From Planctomycetota bacterium (lineage in GTDB: Bacteria; Planctomycetota; PLA2), in NCBI GenBank assembly GCA_021776735.1, contig JAJFFH010000015.1, forward strand, positions 1 to 64,000: a DNA stretch of 64,000 bases, read 5' to 3'. How positions within the stretch are numbered: position 1 is the stretch's first letter; each line of letters opens with the position of its first letter. The position numbers were made by a program, and so were the translations under genes. The notes beneath the pieces are model-generated. The model was not told the origin of the DNA. It worked only from the letters and a program-made list of their open reading frames with translations, and searched no databases. Positions 7,489-16,759 of this stretch are shown here, piece after piece.

Positions 7489-9387
7489 TCAATAGATCGT
7501 CAGAAACGCTCGGGTCACCTCGGTGGTCGCGAAGTAGTTTGTGTAGGCGTCCAGCACCAGGAATCGATCTTCGTCGCGTGGGTCGCCGATCATGCCTACC
7601 GCGACGGCCGCGAGTTCGCGCACGACCTCGGGACGCTTTTTGTCCGCTACGATTTCGAGCAGCGGTGCGATCGAGGAGACCTGGCCCAGATGCGCCAGTG
7701 CCAGGACCAGACGGCCCTGAACGACCGCCGACGATTCCTTGCGCAGGCGCTCGAGCAACAGGAGCGACGCGCCGCGCCGGCCCATCAGGCCCAGGCCCAT
7801 CGCGGCGCCGCCAGCGGCTTCGGGCCGGCCCTCTTTCAGGAGAGATTCGAGCAGTTTCGGTACCTCCGGGTTGTTGCCCCCGAGCAGGCCGAGAGCTTCC
7901 GCGGCGGCGGCGCGCGCGCGGGCGGCACCCTTTTGGGCGCGCTCGAGAAGGAGCGGCTGCGCGGCCTGCGCGCCGGCCAGGGCGCACGCCAAACCGAGGG
8001 CCGAAACCAGTTCGGGGTCGTGCGCCTTTTTGTATTCGAGCGCCAGGAATGCGCGGATCGAGTCACGGTCGCGGTGTGGCGCATGGCGGGCGCCGAGACC
8101 GAGTGCCAACGCGGCATAGGGTTTGACGATCGGGTTGCCGCCCTTGTCCACGATTCGGCGCAACTCGTCGAGCGCCATGGGCTCGCGGGCGCCGCCGAGC
8201 GCAATCGCGGCGAACGCGCGCAGCGGCGCATCGGAGTCCTTGGTCAGGGCCCGGACGAACGCACGTTTGGCCGCGCGAAGGTCTTCGCCGGTCGGCGGCG
8301 CCTCGCGCAGCAGGCGACCGAGAGCAAGCGCCGCGGAACGACGGGTCTGCACGCGCGCCCGGCGCGAACGCAGGACTTGCACAAGCAAGGCCACGGCGCG
8401 CGGGCTCCTCAGGAGACCGGCGGCCGTCGCGGCGTGCGAGCGACCCACATCGCCGAGGCGCTGGCGGCCGAGTCGACCCGACTTCGCCGCGCCCAGGATC
8501 TCCCCGAGGAGCATCGGCTCGCGCGAGATACCGCAGGCAAACACGAGGTTTGCCGCTTCCTCCTGCCCCCGGGCCCTCTGACAATGCTGAACCAAATCCA
8601 TTGCCAGACCACGGTCCTCGCCCGCGCGCAGTCCCATGGCAAGCGCGAGAAAGCCACGCACCTTGTGGGGACGGAGGTTGCGCGCGCGCATCAGTTCGTC
8701 GAGGTGCTTGCGGATGCGCGCGCGCACGGCGTGCGACTCCACCGGCAGGATGCCGATGCCGAGCGCCGCACCGATCTGCACGAACGACGGCGCCTTGCCA
8801 CGGCGCAGAATGCGCAGGAGCACTTCGGCGTCGTTTTCGTTGCCGATACGTCCGAGCGCCATCGCCGTCGTGCCGCGCAGGTTCTTCGGTTCGTGGACGC
8901 TCGCCGTGATCCCGGCGAGCACTTTGCGCGCGTGCGCGCGTTCAAACACGCGATCCGCCGCGCCCGCCGCGGGGTCGTCGGTGGCGGTCGGTGTCACGGT
9001 CCCGCCCGCGCGCACGGTGCGGCGCACGCCGAGGAGATACTCGCGGTTGTACTCCCACCAGACGCGCCACGATGTGTAGGTGCGGCTCTTCGCGCGCGAG
9101 CGCGGCGGCGGCGTGTTCTCCGGCGGCTGGGCCGGCGGCGGTGTGGGTTGCGGCGGAATCGGATCGGCACCGCCGGAATCGGGCGGAGGCGGACCGGTGG
9201 GTCGGGGGGTCTCGGGGGGATCCGGATCGGGGTCACGCAGACCCGGCGGCGCGCCACCGTTGGGCGTCACCGGGCCATCGGGCCGCGGCGGCGGAGGCGG
9301 AGGAGGAGGCGGCTCGATCGGCCGGATTCCCGGAGTGTGAGCCAGCGCCAGGGCAACGAGAAACAACCAGCCGACGGCGACGCGCAT
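7489..9387 (-). CDS. Secreted HEAT-repeat protein with proline-rich neck
   Basis: A 632-residue exported protein. Signal peptide at residues 1-16 (MRVAVGWLFLVALALA), then about 65 residues dominated by Pro and Gly (a run of nine prolines), then a TSWRVWWEYNREYLLGVRR segment and about a dozen HEAT/Armadillo-like helical pairs rich in ALALG. Start at 9387 fits GGAGG 8 bases upstream; the longer open frame to 9834 overlaps the divergent ATPase gene. Clearly paralogous to the C-terminal half of the ORF at 13332-16670: same neck, WWRLNRE segment, repeat order and an F-x2-D/E-A-x2-N-x-FAT ending. Likely a protein-binding scaffold outside the inner membrane. Confidence 0.78.
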   Translation of the reverse strand: MRVAVGWLFLVALALAHTPGIRPIEPPPPPPPPPRPDGPVTPNGGAPPGLRDPDPDPPETPRPTGPPPPDSGGADPIPPQPTPPPAQPPENTPPPRSRAKSRTYTSWRVWWEYNREYLLGVRRTVRAGGTVTPTATDDPAAGAADRVFERAHARKVLAGITASVHEPKNLRGTTAMALGRIGNENDAEVLLRILRRGKAPSFVQIGAALGIGILPVESHAVRARIRKHLDELMRARNLRPHKVRGFLALAMGLRAGEDRGLAMDLVQHCQRARGQEEAANLVFACGISREPMLLGEILGAAKSGRLGRQRLGDVGRSHAATAAGLLRSPRAVALLVQVLRSRRARVQTRRSAALALGRLLREAPPTGEDLRAAKRAFVRALTKDSDAPLRAFAAIALGGAREPMALDELRRIVDKGGNPIVKPYAALALGLGARHAPHRDRDSIRAFLALEYKKAHDPELVSALGLACALAGAQAAQPLLLERAQKGAARARAAAAEALGLLGGNNPEVPKLLESLLKEGRPEAAGGAAMGLGLMGRRGASLLLLERLRKESSAVVQGRLVLALAHLGQVSSIAPLLEIVADKKRPEVVRELAAVAVGMIGDPRDEDRFLVLDAYTNYFATTEVTRAFLTIY

Positions 9388-9441
9388 GAACCGGCCTCCT
9401 GCGAAAAGCCCTGCAAGACACCCAGAGCAAGACAAGACCCT

Positions 9442-9456
9442 GGGTACCCAATAGAC
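9442..9456 (-). promoter_or_regulatory. Shared element GTCTATTGGGTACCC upstream of HEAT gene
   Basis: This 15-mer, 54 bases upstream of the HEAT ATG at 9387, recurs with one base missing at 15129-15142, directly before the internal ATG of the paralogous HEAT domain. It could be a duplicated promoter or leader. Function unproven. Confidence 0.4.
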
Positions 9457-9551
9457 AGAGTGCATTCTCGCATGGAATGCGGGCGATCCGGGGCGAAATT
9501 GGCTTCGCCGCGAGCCGAAAAACGTCCGCGTCATGGACAATGCGGAGCGCG

Positions 9552-10901
9552 ATGGCCGACCAGATCGACGCGCTGCGGCTCGCGCTGCAGCACTCCCCCG
9601 AAAACGTGCCCCTGCGGTGCCACCTGGCCGAGGTCCTGCTCGCGCACGGTCGCGCCGACGAGGCGGCGACCGAGTACCGCGCCGCGCTCGCGCTCGATCC
9701 CGACAATGCGGTGCTGAAAACCGGACTGGCGGGCGCGTTTTGGCAGGCGGGCAAGAAGTCGGAGGGCCTCGTGGTCCTCGAAGACGTGCTGCAAAAGGAC
9801 AACACGCCGGCCGAGGCTTACGTGCTGCACGCACACATGCTCTTGCAGGAGGGCGATCCGGGTCGAGCCGCCCGGCAGTACCGGCGCGCGCTCGAACTCA
9901 ACCCCGAACTCGCCGACCAAGAGTTGGCCGACCGGCTCGGCGTCCATCCGGAGCAGGACGAAACCGCCCACGAGGTGGTGGACGGCCGCATGCGCCAGGG
10001 CATGGAGGACGGCGCGCCGGAGACCGAGTTCGTCAGCGAACGGCCCGACATCGACTTCTCCGATGTCGGCGGCATGGAGGGGGTCAAGGACGAGATCCAA
10101 AAAAAGATCATCCTGCCGCAGACGCGGCCGGACCTGTTTGCGGCCTACGGCAAGAAGGCCGGCGGCGGCATCCTCCTGTACGGACCGCCGGGCTGCGGCA
10201 AGACGCACCTGGCGCGCGCGACCGCTGGCGAAGTACAAGCCGGCTTCTTGGCCATCGGCCTGCACGACGTGCTCGACATGTGGATCGGAAACAGCGAGAA
10301 GAACCTCCACGCGATCTTCAACCACGCGCGCGGCAACACGCCGGCCGTCCTTTTCTTCGACGAGGTGGACGCGCTCGGCGCCAGCCGCAGCGACATGCGG
10401 CAGAGCAGCTCGCGCCACCTGATCAACCAGTTCCTGTCCGAGCTCGACGGCGTCGAACACGACAACGAGGGCGTGCTGATTCTCGCGGCCACGAACGCGC
10501 CGTGGCACCTCGACACGGCGTTTCGCCGTCCCGGCCGTTTCGATCGCATGATTTTCGTGCCCCCGCCGGATCTCGGCGCGCGCGCGGAAATCTACCGCAT
10601 CCTGTTGCGAGACAAACCCGTCCGCGACATCGACCATCAACACGTCGCCAAGAAAACGAAGGGGTTTTCGGGCGCGGACCTGAAGGGCGTTGTCGATCGC
10701 GCCATCGAGGCGAAACTGGACGAGGCCCTCGCCGCGGGCGAACCGCAACCGCTTACGACGAAGGACCTGGTCGCGGCCGCCAAGCGCGCGAAACCGACTA
10801 CGAGGGAGTGGTTTGCCACAGCCCGCAACTACGCGATGTATGCCAACCAGGGCGGGGTGTACGACGATGTGCTCGAGTACCTCGACGCCAAGCACGACTA
10901 G
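9552..10901 (+). CDS. TPR-AAA ATPase
   Basis: A 449-residue cytoplasmic ATPase. Residues 1-130 contain TPR-like repeats (ALALDPDNAVLKTGLAGAFW, ALELNPELADQ). The AAA module follows: DFSDVGGMEGVKDEI linker, Walker A GPPGCGKT, Walker B VLFFDEVDAL, sensor 1 AATNAP, and arginine-finger region RRPGRFD. It is closest in order to FtsH/Cdc48/spastin-like classic AAA proteins without a protease domain. Start at 9552 (MADQIDALR); upstream residues to 9477 are not conserved. It runs into a second TPR gene 39 bp downstream and is divergent from the secreted HEAT gene, suggesting an unfoldase or disassembly role with a TPR substrate selector. That role is inferred. Confidence 0.85.
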   Translation: MADQIDALRLALQHSPENVPLRCHLAEVLLAHGRADEAATEYRAALALDPDNAVLKTGLAGAFWQAGKKSEGLVVLEDVLQKDNTPAEAYVLHAHMLLQEGDPGRAARQYRRALELNPELADQELADRLGVHPEQDETAHEVVDGRMRQGMEDGAPETEFVSERPDIDFSDVGGMEGVKDEIQKKIILPQTRPDLFAAYGKKAGGGILLYGPPGCGKTHLARATAGEVQAGFLAIGLHDVLDMWIGNSEKNLHAIFNHARGNTPAVLFFDEVDALGASRSDMRQSSSRHLINQFLSELDGVEHDNEGVLILAATNAPWHLDTAFRRPGRFDRMIFVPPPDLGARAEIYRILLRDKPVRDIDHQHVAKKTKGFSGADLKGVVDRAIEAKLDEALAAGEPQPLTTKDLVAAAKRAKPTTREWFATARNYAMYANQGGVYDDVLEYLDAKHD

Positions 10902-10917
10902 CCCGAGTTCCGAAAAC

Positions 10918-10929
10918 ATCGCCGTCCGT
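10918..10929 (-). repeat. Iterated motif copy ACGGACGGCGAT in a 5' leader
   Basis: Exact copy in the 39-bp gap between the AAA gene and the TPR membrane gene, ending 11 bases before the ATG at 10941. It occupies the position where a ribosome site would be. Confidence 0.85.
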
Positions 10930-10940
10930 TTGCCACACTC

Positions 10941-12170
10941 ATGGAACTCCAGCGCGCGCAACTCCTGTTTGAACGCAACCGTTTCCCGGAAGCGGCGGAC
11001 GCGGTGCGCCAGGTTCTGGCGAGCGATCCGGACAACGGGCTGGCGCACGCCATGCTGGCGCTTTGCCTCGTGCAGCAAAAACAGCTGAAGGAGGCGCAGC
11101 GCGAGGCCGAGATCGCGGTCGGGCTGGCGCCGGAGCACCCGTTCGCCTTCCACGCGATCGCCGCCGTCGCGATGGAGCAGGGTCGGTACGACAAGGCGCG
11201 CGAAGCGATCGACGAGATGATCCGGATCGATCCGTCCGACGCGCATCACTTCATGCTGCTGGCGCTGGTGCACAGCAACCTCGCCCAGTGGGCCGAGATG
11301 CTGCATGCTGCGGAGACCGGCCTCCGGCTCGACTCGGAACACGTTCAGTGCACGAACCTGCGCGCCTTCGCGCTGCGCAAGCTCGGCCGCCGCGACGAGG
11401 CCAGGACACACCTCGACGCATCGCTGGCGCTCGATCCCGAAAACGCCGACACGCACACCGTCCTCGGATGGCAGCGGCTGGAGGCGGGCGACACGAAGGG
11501 CGCGCTCGTAGCGTTTCGCGAAGCGCTCCGGCTCGATCCCGAGCACGGCTGGGCGCAGGAAGGGATTGTCGAGGCGCTCAAGGCGCGCCATGCGATCTAC
11601 CGCGTGTTCCTGGGCTATGCGTTCCGAATGTCGCGGCTCAGTGGCCGTGCACAGTTCGCCGTTCTGGTCGGCGGGTACGTGCTCTACCGCGTCGTCTTTT
11701 CGCTTCGCGCGAGCCATCCGTCCTGGTCGATCTGGCTGAGCCCCCTGCTGGGAATCTACATCGCGTTCGTACTGCTGACGTGGATCGGCCGTCCGCTGTT
11801 CGACCTGCTGTTGCTGCTGCATCCGATCGGCCGGCACGCGCTCCCCCGCAAGCGCATCGCGGGCGCCGTGATCATCGGCATCCTGCTTTTTGGCACCCTC
11901 ACCGGCATCGCCACGGCGCTGCTGGCCACGGGCTCCGCCGCAGACGTCGGGCTGATGTTCGCCGTCATGCTGGGCACGCTGATCATTCCGACCGCAGGCT
12001 TCCTGAACGCGACCAAGCCCCAAGAGCGGTGGATCATTGGCACGCTCCTCGGCGTCCAGGTGGCGTTGGGACTCGCCATCCTGCTCGGCGCTCCAGTCAT
12101 CGACGTCTGGCTCATCTGCGTCGTTGCCGCGCCGTGGGTCGTCAACATCGCAGCCGTTCGCGACCGGTAG
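10941..12170 (+). CDS. TPR protein with C-terminal membrane domain
   Basis: A 409-residue protein. Residues 1-215 hold about six TPR units (LASDPDNGLAHAMLALCL, GLAPEHPFAFHAIAAVAM, SLALDPENADTHTVLGW, ALRLDPEHGWAQEG). The second half has about five hydrophobic segments (FAVLVGGYVLYRVVF, LGIYIAFVLLTW, AVIIGILLFGTLTGI, VGLMFAVMLGTLII, LGVQVALGLAILLG). Related TPR-transmembrane proteins occur widely, without a settled function. It follows the TPR-AAA gene by 39 bp and is probably cotranscribed, so the pair could act at the membrane together. Confidence 0.75.
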   Translation: MELQRAQLLFERNRFPEAADAVRQVLASDPDNGLAHAMLALCLVQQKQLKEAQREAEIAVGLAPEHPFAFHAIAAVAMEQGRYDKAREAIDEMIRIDPSDAHHFMLLALVHSNLAQWAEMLHAAETGLRLDSEHVQCTNLRAFALRKLGRRDEARTHLDASLALDPENADTHTVLGWQRLEAGDTKGALVAFREALRLDPEHGWAQEGIVEALKARHAIYRVFLGYAFRMSRLSGRAQFAVLVGGYVLYRVVFSLRASHPSWSIWLSPLLGIYIAFVLLTWIGRPLFDLLLLLHPIGRHALPRKRIAGAVIIGILLFGTLTGIATALLATGSAADVGLMFAVMLGTLIIPTAGFLNATKPQERWIIGTLLGVQVALGLAILLGAPVIDVWLICVVAAPWVVNIAAVRDR

Positions 12171-12271
12171 CATCTTCCGGGGAAGCAAACCGCTTGCCCG
12201 CCATAACGCCGAAGGCGCGACGGCTGGGACGCCGATGTCTCGCCGCCTGGCCCCCCGCACCCCCACGAAGG

Positions 12272-12303
12272 AAAAAAAAGGGCGGCCCTAAAAGGGACCG
12301 CCC
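12272..12303 (-). terminator. Intrinsic terminator of the PEP-CTERM gene
   Basis: On the minus strand GGGCGGTCCC-TTTTA-GGGCCGCCC forms a strong hairpin (12280-12303) followed directly by eight T residues. It lies 90 bases beyond the PEP-CTERM stop. Confidence 0.85.
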
Positions 12304-12393
12304 CGCGGAAACAGCGGAGGGAGCCATGCTCCCTGCCGATGCGGAGAGTTTCGATGGACGCGCATCGTCTGGTGTTGGGCCAAAAACTACTGT

Positions 12394-13107
12394 CTACGCC
12401 TCTTGCTTCTTGCGGCGTCGGCGGCGCAGTGCAAGACCGGCGACCGCGATGCCGGCGACGAGCGCCAACGTGCCCGGCTCCGGGTTGCCCTGGAAGACGA
12501 ACGAAGGACCGTGGTAGCGGTTCTCCGGACCAAAGTCCGCATTGACCGGAAACGCGAGACCGAGCCCCCAACGACCGCCGCCGATGTTGAGCAGGTGGCC
12601 GCCTCCGTCGTCGAACACCGGTGTCGGCTCCAGATCCTGGCTGGTCTTGCCACTGTTGCCGCTGGAGTCGCCGTTCCCGCTCGGATAGTGAACCGACACG
12701 GTGAAGTTTGTGCCGTCGACCATGGTCACCGTTCCCGGAAACTCGTAGTAGCGATAGCCCTCCACCAAGAGACCGCCTGTCCCAGCCGGCAGGATCATGC
12801 TGAACAGCTCGACGCCGCTGTCGGTGTCGTGGATCAGAAACGTGTGGTCGTTGGCGAGACCGTCACCGTTGTCGTCCCATATGCCGCCCGCAGAGATGAG
12901 CAGTTCGTCTGCGATGACGGTGAAGTCCAGGCCGATCGTGACGTTGTTGAGCGTCTGCCGACCTTTGCCCGTGACGTTTACGCCACCATTTTGGTGGACA
13001 CCAACGAATACTGTGCCTTCAAAAGCCAAGGCATCGGCACGGGTAGGGGTGCTTAGCGCCAATACAGCGCATAGCGCCAAAGAGAAGCCCGCAATAGCGC
13101 GGAACAT
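12394..13107 (-). CDS. PEP-CTERM sorting-domain protein
   Basis: A 237-residue exported protein. Signal peptide MFRAIAGFSLALCAVLALS, a beta-rich central region (IGLDFTVIADELLISAGGIW, DDNGDGLANDHTF) and a C-terminal sorting signal: NPEPGTLALVAGIAVAGLAL then RRRRRKK. The PEP motif, hydrophobic helix and basic tail match substrates of exosortase. Start at 13107 with GGAGGG just upstream. No exosortase gene is in the window, but two exosortase-system polysaccharide genes lie at 16.8-20 kb. Likely a surface or matrix protein; the DDNGDGLAND stretch could bind Ca2+. Confidence 0.85.
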   Translation of the reverse strand: MFRAIAGFSLALCAVLALSTPTRADALAFEGTVFVGVHQNGGVNVTGKGRQTLNNVTIGLDFTVIADELLISAGGIWDDNGDGLANDHTFLIHDTDSGVELFSMILPAGTGGLLVEGYRYYEFPGTVTMVDGTNFTVSVHYPSGNGDSSGNSGKTSQDLEPTPVFDDGGGHLLNIGGGRWGLGLAFPVNADFGPENRYHGPSFVFQGNPEPGTLALVAGIAVAGLALRRRRRKKQEA

Positions 13108-13300
13108 GGTACTTGCCCTCCAAATCAGTCGTGTTGTCGTCTCCAAGGAAGCACCACACATCCTAAGAAGCTGCAAGGATCAATGCGACGTTTCTTGAGA
13201 CAATTCTCAGTCCCAAAAAGAAACACCCACCTAACAAACGTCCAAGAGACTCAACGTACGCGCCTCATGCCTCATGTCGGCCCAAGGCCCGTCCGGCCAA

Positions 13301-13325
13301 GAGAATCCGCGCAGCGCGGACTCTC
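13301..13325. repeat. AATCCGC-type intergenic palindrome
   Basis: GAGAATCCGCG-CAG-CGCGGACTCTC has one mismatch in the stem. It lies 7 bases beyond the stop of the HEAT ORF. Related palindromes occur at 39140, 41186, 41437 and 57467. The rest of the gap 13108-13331 should hold the promoter of the PEP-CTERM gene, but I cannot name boxes. Confidence 0.6.
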
Positions 13326-13331
13326 GCGGAT

Positions 13332-15128
13332 TCAATAAAGCCGAATCAGCTCGTGCGAGGCGATCGAAGTCGCAAAGGGGTTGAACCACGCCTCCACGTC
13401 GAAAAGCGCGTCGTGTGGCCGGCGATCGGCCATCAGGGCGAGGGCCACCGCGGAGAACTCGCGGACCGACGTGCGCTCCCGCTTGTCGAGCAGGATCTCC
13501 AGCAGCGGCCGGACGGTGCCGCCGTGATCCATGTGGCCAAGCGCCAGCGCGATCCGGCCTTGGGCCAGCGCGGAGTTGGTCTGTTGCATCAACTTGACCA
13601 GTTCGAGAGCCATGGCGCGACGACGCGACAGTCCGAGCGCAATCGCCACGTCTTCAAGCAGCGCGGGTTTCTTCGTCTTGCGCGCGATCTCCTGAAGCGT
13701 GTCCAGCACCTCGGGGTTGCGGCCGCGCAAGAGGCCGAGTCCCTGCGCCGCGGCGCCGCGGAGCTTCGGGGGCGCGCTGCGCCGCCGCAACACGGACATG
13801 AGATCGGGGGCGGCTTCGTTCGCTCCGGCCAGACCGAGCGCAATTGCCAGGGCCGATTTGAGGTCCGGGTTCTTGGCCCGGCTGTACCGCTTCGCCAGGA
13901 ACGCCCGGATCTGATGACCCGCGCCGTCCCGGGGACCGTAGGTCCGGGCCGCGAGGCCCAGAGCGAGCGCGCAAACGGGACGGATCTGCACGTCGGCTCC
14001 GTCCGCGAAAGACTTGCGCAAGGTCTCGACCCCGAACGGAGCACGCCCCCCACCAAGAGCGAGCGCGCAAAAGGCGCGGACGCTTTGGTCGCGCGCCTTC
14101 TCGAAAGTCTTCAAGAGGGCATCGCGGGCGCGTTCGACCTGCGGCAAGGGCGGATCGGTTTCACGCAGGATGCGGCCGATCGCCAAGGCGGCGGACTGCC
14201 GGGCCGCCACACGCGCGCGGCGGGAACGCAACAGCGCGACAAGATGGTCGAGGCGGCCGGAAACCTCGATCAGGCCCAACGCCTGGGCCGCGTGGGCCCG
14301 TGCGAGCGGGCTGAGCTTGTGGCGCCCCAGACGACCGCGGCGCACCGCACGGATCAGGTCGGGCACCGCCATCGCATTGCCGGTCAGTCCCAGCGAGAAC
14401 GCGAGATCCGCCTCCTCCTGCGTCTTGAGCTTGGCCACCTGGATGCGTCCCAGCAGCGCCAACAACAGGGTCGGATCCTGGCGACCGCGCAGACCCGCAG
14501 CGAGCAGCGCCAGGCCCGCGGCCCGGTTCGGCAGGCGCACCTTGCCCGCCGCAGCCTGCTGGAAGAAATCGCGCAGATCGGGTGCACGCTGCCCGACATC
14601 GCCGACGATACCCAGCGCGACGATGGCGGCCTCGCGAACAACGCTTCTCGTCTTGTCGCGCGTAGCCAACTCCAGGAAAAACGGAACATCCTCCGCGTTG
14701 CCGGCACGTCCCAGCGAAAGCACGGCGGCAGCGCGAAGCGTTCGGTCCTCGGCCCGGCGCGCGACACGGCGCAGCGCGGCCAAAATGTCTGGGCGCATGT
14801 CGGCGACCGGATCGACCGGTCCCGCTCCGAGCGACCGCGTGGCCGAGGTCCGCTCGCGCAGGAGGCGGCGTAGTCCCACGACACGCTCGCGGTTGAGCCG
14901 CCACCAGAGGCGCCACAGCGTGGTTCCGCCGCCGCCTCCCCCGGACGTAGTCGGGCCGCCTCCGCCGGAGCCGCCCCCCGTGCCCGGTCCGCCGCCCCCC
15001 GGCGTCGCCGTCGGCGGCGGCGCTCCGGCGCCAGGAGTCGGCCCGGACGACGGCGGCGGCATGTCCGCGGTGGAACCGTGAGTCCAAGCCAACGCGGCCA
15101 CCAAGAGCAACATGAACGCGGCTCTCAT
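13332..15128 (-). other. Probable separate HEAT product from internal ATG
   Basis: An ATG at 15128 starts a 598-residue product with its own signal peptide, neck (a Gly-rich run) and about a dozen HEAT units, matching the 632-residue paralog at 7489-9387 in length and architecture. The element GTCTATTGGTACCC that precedes it resembles one upstream of the paralog. This supports independent expression of this part, but no clear ribosome site is visible. Confidence 0.5.
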
Positions 15129-16670
15129 GGGTACCAATAGACCCGAAACCGGGTGCAAGCGAGCGCAGCTTTCCGATTCGCGGGCTTGTTTGACATTCCT
15201 GCGCTGGCGCAGAGCCCGCCGTGCCGCGTCCGCCAGCGGGGCCGAATCCAGCTCGGCAAGCGCTCTAATCACCTGCATCGCCGTCCGTCCCTGTACTCGT
15301 CGGAGAGCTCCGATCAGACGCCACCAGCGCCATTCTTCCGGGCTGCGCGGCCAGTGGACGCCAGCCATTCCCTTCAGAATCGAACGTGCCGCCCGGAGCG
15401 CCTCCGGTGGTCGTTTCACAGCGCGCAGGGCTTCTTCGGCGTCCAGTCCATACTCCCGCAGGCGGGCCCGGGCACGCCGCCGCAGGCGCTCCGACGAATC
15501 GGCCAGGCGCACGATCCAACGATCGATCTCTTTTTTGTCCGGTTTTTTGGCCCGTCGCTTCGGCACTCGCGGTAGCAGGTAGCGCGCGCTGGCCTCCCCC
15601 GCTTGCGCAAACACACGCGCGGCGCGATAGGCCTCTCCGGGCTTGCCCGTCAGTTGGCCCCACGCCGCGTCAAGCTCGGCCGCGGTCGCCGGCTTGGAGC
15701 CTTGTCCAAGCGGCGGAAACCCCCGCGCCACGCGCCAGTCGAACAGGTCCCAGCGGATCGCGCGGCTGTCCCGAGCACCCGTTACGAGTCCGAGCCCGTC
15801 GGAGGTGAACTTGACGCTCAGAACGAGATCGGTATGCCGGCTCAGCGTCAGCAGCTCCTTGCCGTCGTCGAAGGCGAGCAATTTGACGCTCGTGTCCCAC
15901 GAGCCCGTGGCGATGAGGCGGGAGTCGGGCGAAACCGCCAGACCGCGTACGGATTTTTCGTGCGCGACGACCTGGAAGCGGAGCCGCCCGTCCTTGGCAT
16001 TGAAAACCGCAACCTCACCCGACTGCAGCCCGATCACCACCGCGCTGCCGTCCGGCGAGAACACCGCGCTGGCGACGTTGCCGTCAACCTTGACCTGCCA
16101 GAGCTCGCGCTTGGTCTTCACGTGGTACAGCGCCAGCCGGTTCCGGCCGATCTCGCCAGCAAGACAGACACCGTCGGGCGAGAACGTGACAGGATCCCCG
16201 AGCGGCAGGATCTGGATCGTCTTCAGCGTCTTCGTGTCCCGCACCCAGGTGTCCTTGGTGGTCGCCGACGCGACCCGCGCGCCGTCCGGGCTCACGCGGA
16301 TCGCGTAGATCGTCTGGCCCTGCTCCTTCGACACCCAATCCTGGCGGCCCGTACGCAGATCGAAGCGACGCACGGCGTGGTCGTAGCCGCCGCTGAAGAG
16401 CCAGCGTCCGTCCGTCGTGAAGCGAATGCTGGACACGTGGCTCGCGTGCCCTTTGAGCTCTTGGAGGATTTTGCCGGTCTCCCGGTCCCAGATAAGGACA
16501 GTACCGGCGTTGTCGCCCGACGCTCCCAAGGCGCCGTTGGGCCCCACCGCGACCCCCAAAACCTCTTTGGAATGCCGGATTTCGACGAACGGGAGCTCGC
16601 GGGCGGGCTCCCCAGCGGGCGCCACTGCCGCCAGCGCTCCCAGCATGAAGGCTGTGTGAAGCCCGGCCAT
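13332..16670 (-). CDS. WD40-HEAT in-frame fusion ORF
   Basis: One open frame of 1,112 codons. Residues 1-20 are a probable signal peptide (MAGLHTAFMLGALAAVAPAG). About 25-330 hold seven or so WD40 blades (SGDNAGTVLIWDRETGKIL, FSPDGSAVVIGLQSGEVAVF, ATGSWDTSVKLLAFDDGKEL). About 350-500 is helical with Arg-rich repeats. At about 515 a second signal-peptide-like segment appears (MRAAFMLLLVAALAWTHG). It is followed by a Pro/Gly neck and a HEAT array paralogous to the protein at 7489-9387. Two neighbouring genes have evidently lost the stop between them, or the second is started internally at 15128. Residues just before 15128 read like untranslated sequence. ATG at 16670 preferred over 16712. Confidence 0.7.
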   Translation of the reverse strand: MAGLHTAFMLGALAAVAPAGEPARELPFVEIRHSKEVLGVAVGPNGALGASGDNAGTVLIWDRETGKILQELKGHASHVSSIRFTTDGRWLFSGGYDHAVRRFDLRTGRQDWVSKEQGQTIYAIRVSPDGARVASATTKDTWVRDTKTLKTIQILPLGDPVTFSPDGVCLAGEIGRNRLALYHVKTKRELWQVKVDGNVASAVFSPDGSAVVIGLQSGEVAVFNAKDGRLRFQVVAHEKSVRGLAVSPDSRLIATGSWDTSVKLLAFDDGKELLTLSRHTDLVLSVKFTSDGLGLVTGARDSRAIRWDLFDWRVARGFPPLGQGSKPATAAELDAAWGQLTGKPGEAYRAARVFAQAGEASARYLLPRVPKRRAKKPDKKEIDRWIVRLADSSERLRRRARARLREYGLDAEEALRAVKRPPEALRAARSILKGMAGVHWPRSPEEWRWWRLIGALRRVQGRTAMQVIRALAELDSAPLADAARRALRQRRNVKQARESESCARLHPVSGLLVPMRAAFMLLLVAALAWTHGSTADMPPPSSGPTPGAGAPPPTATPGGGGPGTGGGSGGGGPTTSGGGGGGTTLWRLWWRLNRERVVGLRRLLRERTSATRSLGAGPVDPVADMRPDILAALRRVARRAEDRTLRAAAVLSLGRAGNAEDVPFFLELATRDKTRSVVREAAIVALGIVGDVGQRAPDLRDFFQQAAAGKVRLPNRAAGLALLAAGLRGRQDPTLLLALLGRIQVAKLKTQEEADLAFSLGLTGNAMAVPDLIRAVRRGRLGRHKLSPLARAHAAQALGLIEVSGRLDHLVALLRSRRARVAARQSAALAIGRILRETDPPLPQVERARDALLKTFEKARDQSVRAFCALALGGGRAPFGVETLRKSFADGADVQIRPVCALALGLAARTYGPRDGAGHQIRAFLAKRYSRAKNPDLKSALAIALGLAGANEAAPDLMSVLRRRSAPPKLRGAAAQGLGLLRGRNPEVLDTLQEIARKTKKPALLEDVAIALGLSRRRAMALELVKLMQQTNSALAQGRIALALGHMDHGGTVRPLLEILLDKRERTSVREFSAVALALMADRRPHDALFDVEAWFNPFATSIASHELIRLY
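15277..15288 (-). repeat. Iterated motif copy ACGGACGGCGAT
   Basis: Exact copy on the sense strand of the WD40 part of the fusion ORF, read in the second frame as R-T-A-M, like the copy at 21946. Confidence 0.85.
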
Positions 16671-16759
16671 ATGGCCGAGAATACCGTTGAGGCACCCTTC
16701 TTGCGGACCCAATTGTTGGCGGTCTGCCAGAAGCAGACCTAACCACGGGGTGACCCGGT

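Noticed and set aside
9531-12266. 911-codon open frame on the minus strand
   Set aside because: Antisense to the TPR-AAA and TPR membrane genes, with Arg/His/Gln-rich composition and no motifs. Typical of high-GC shadow frames.
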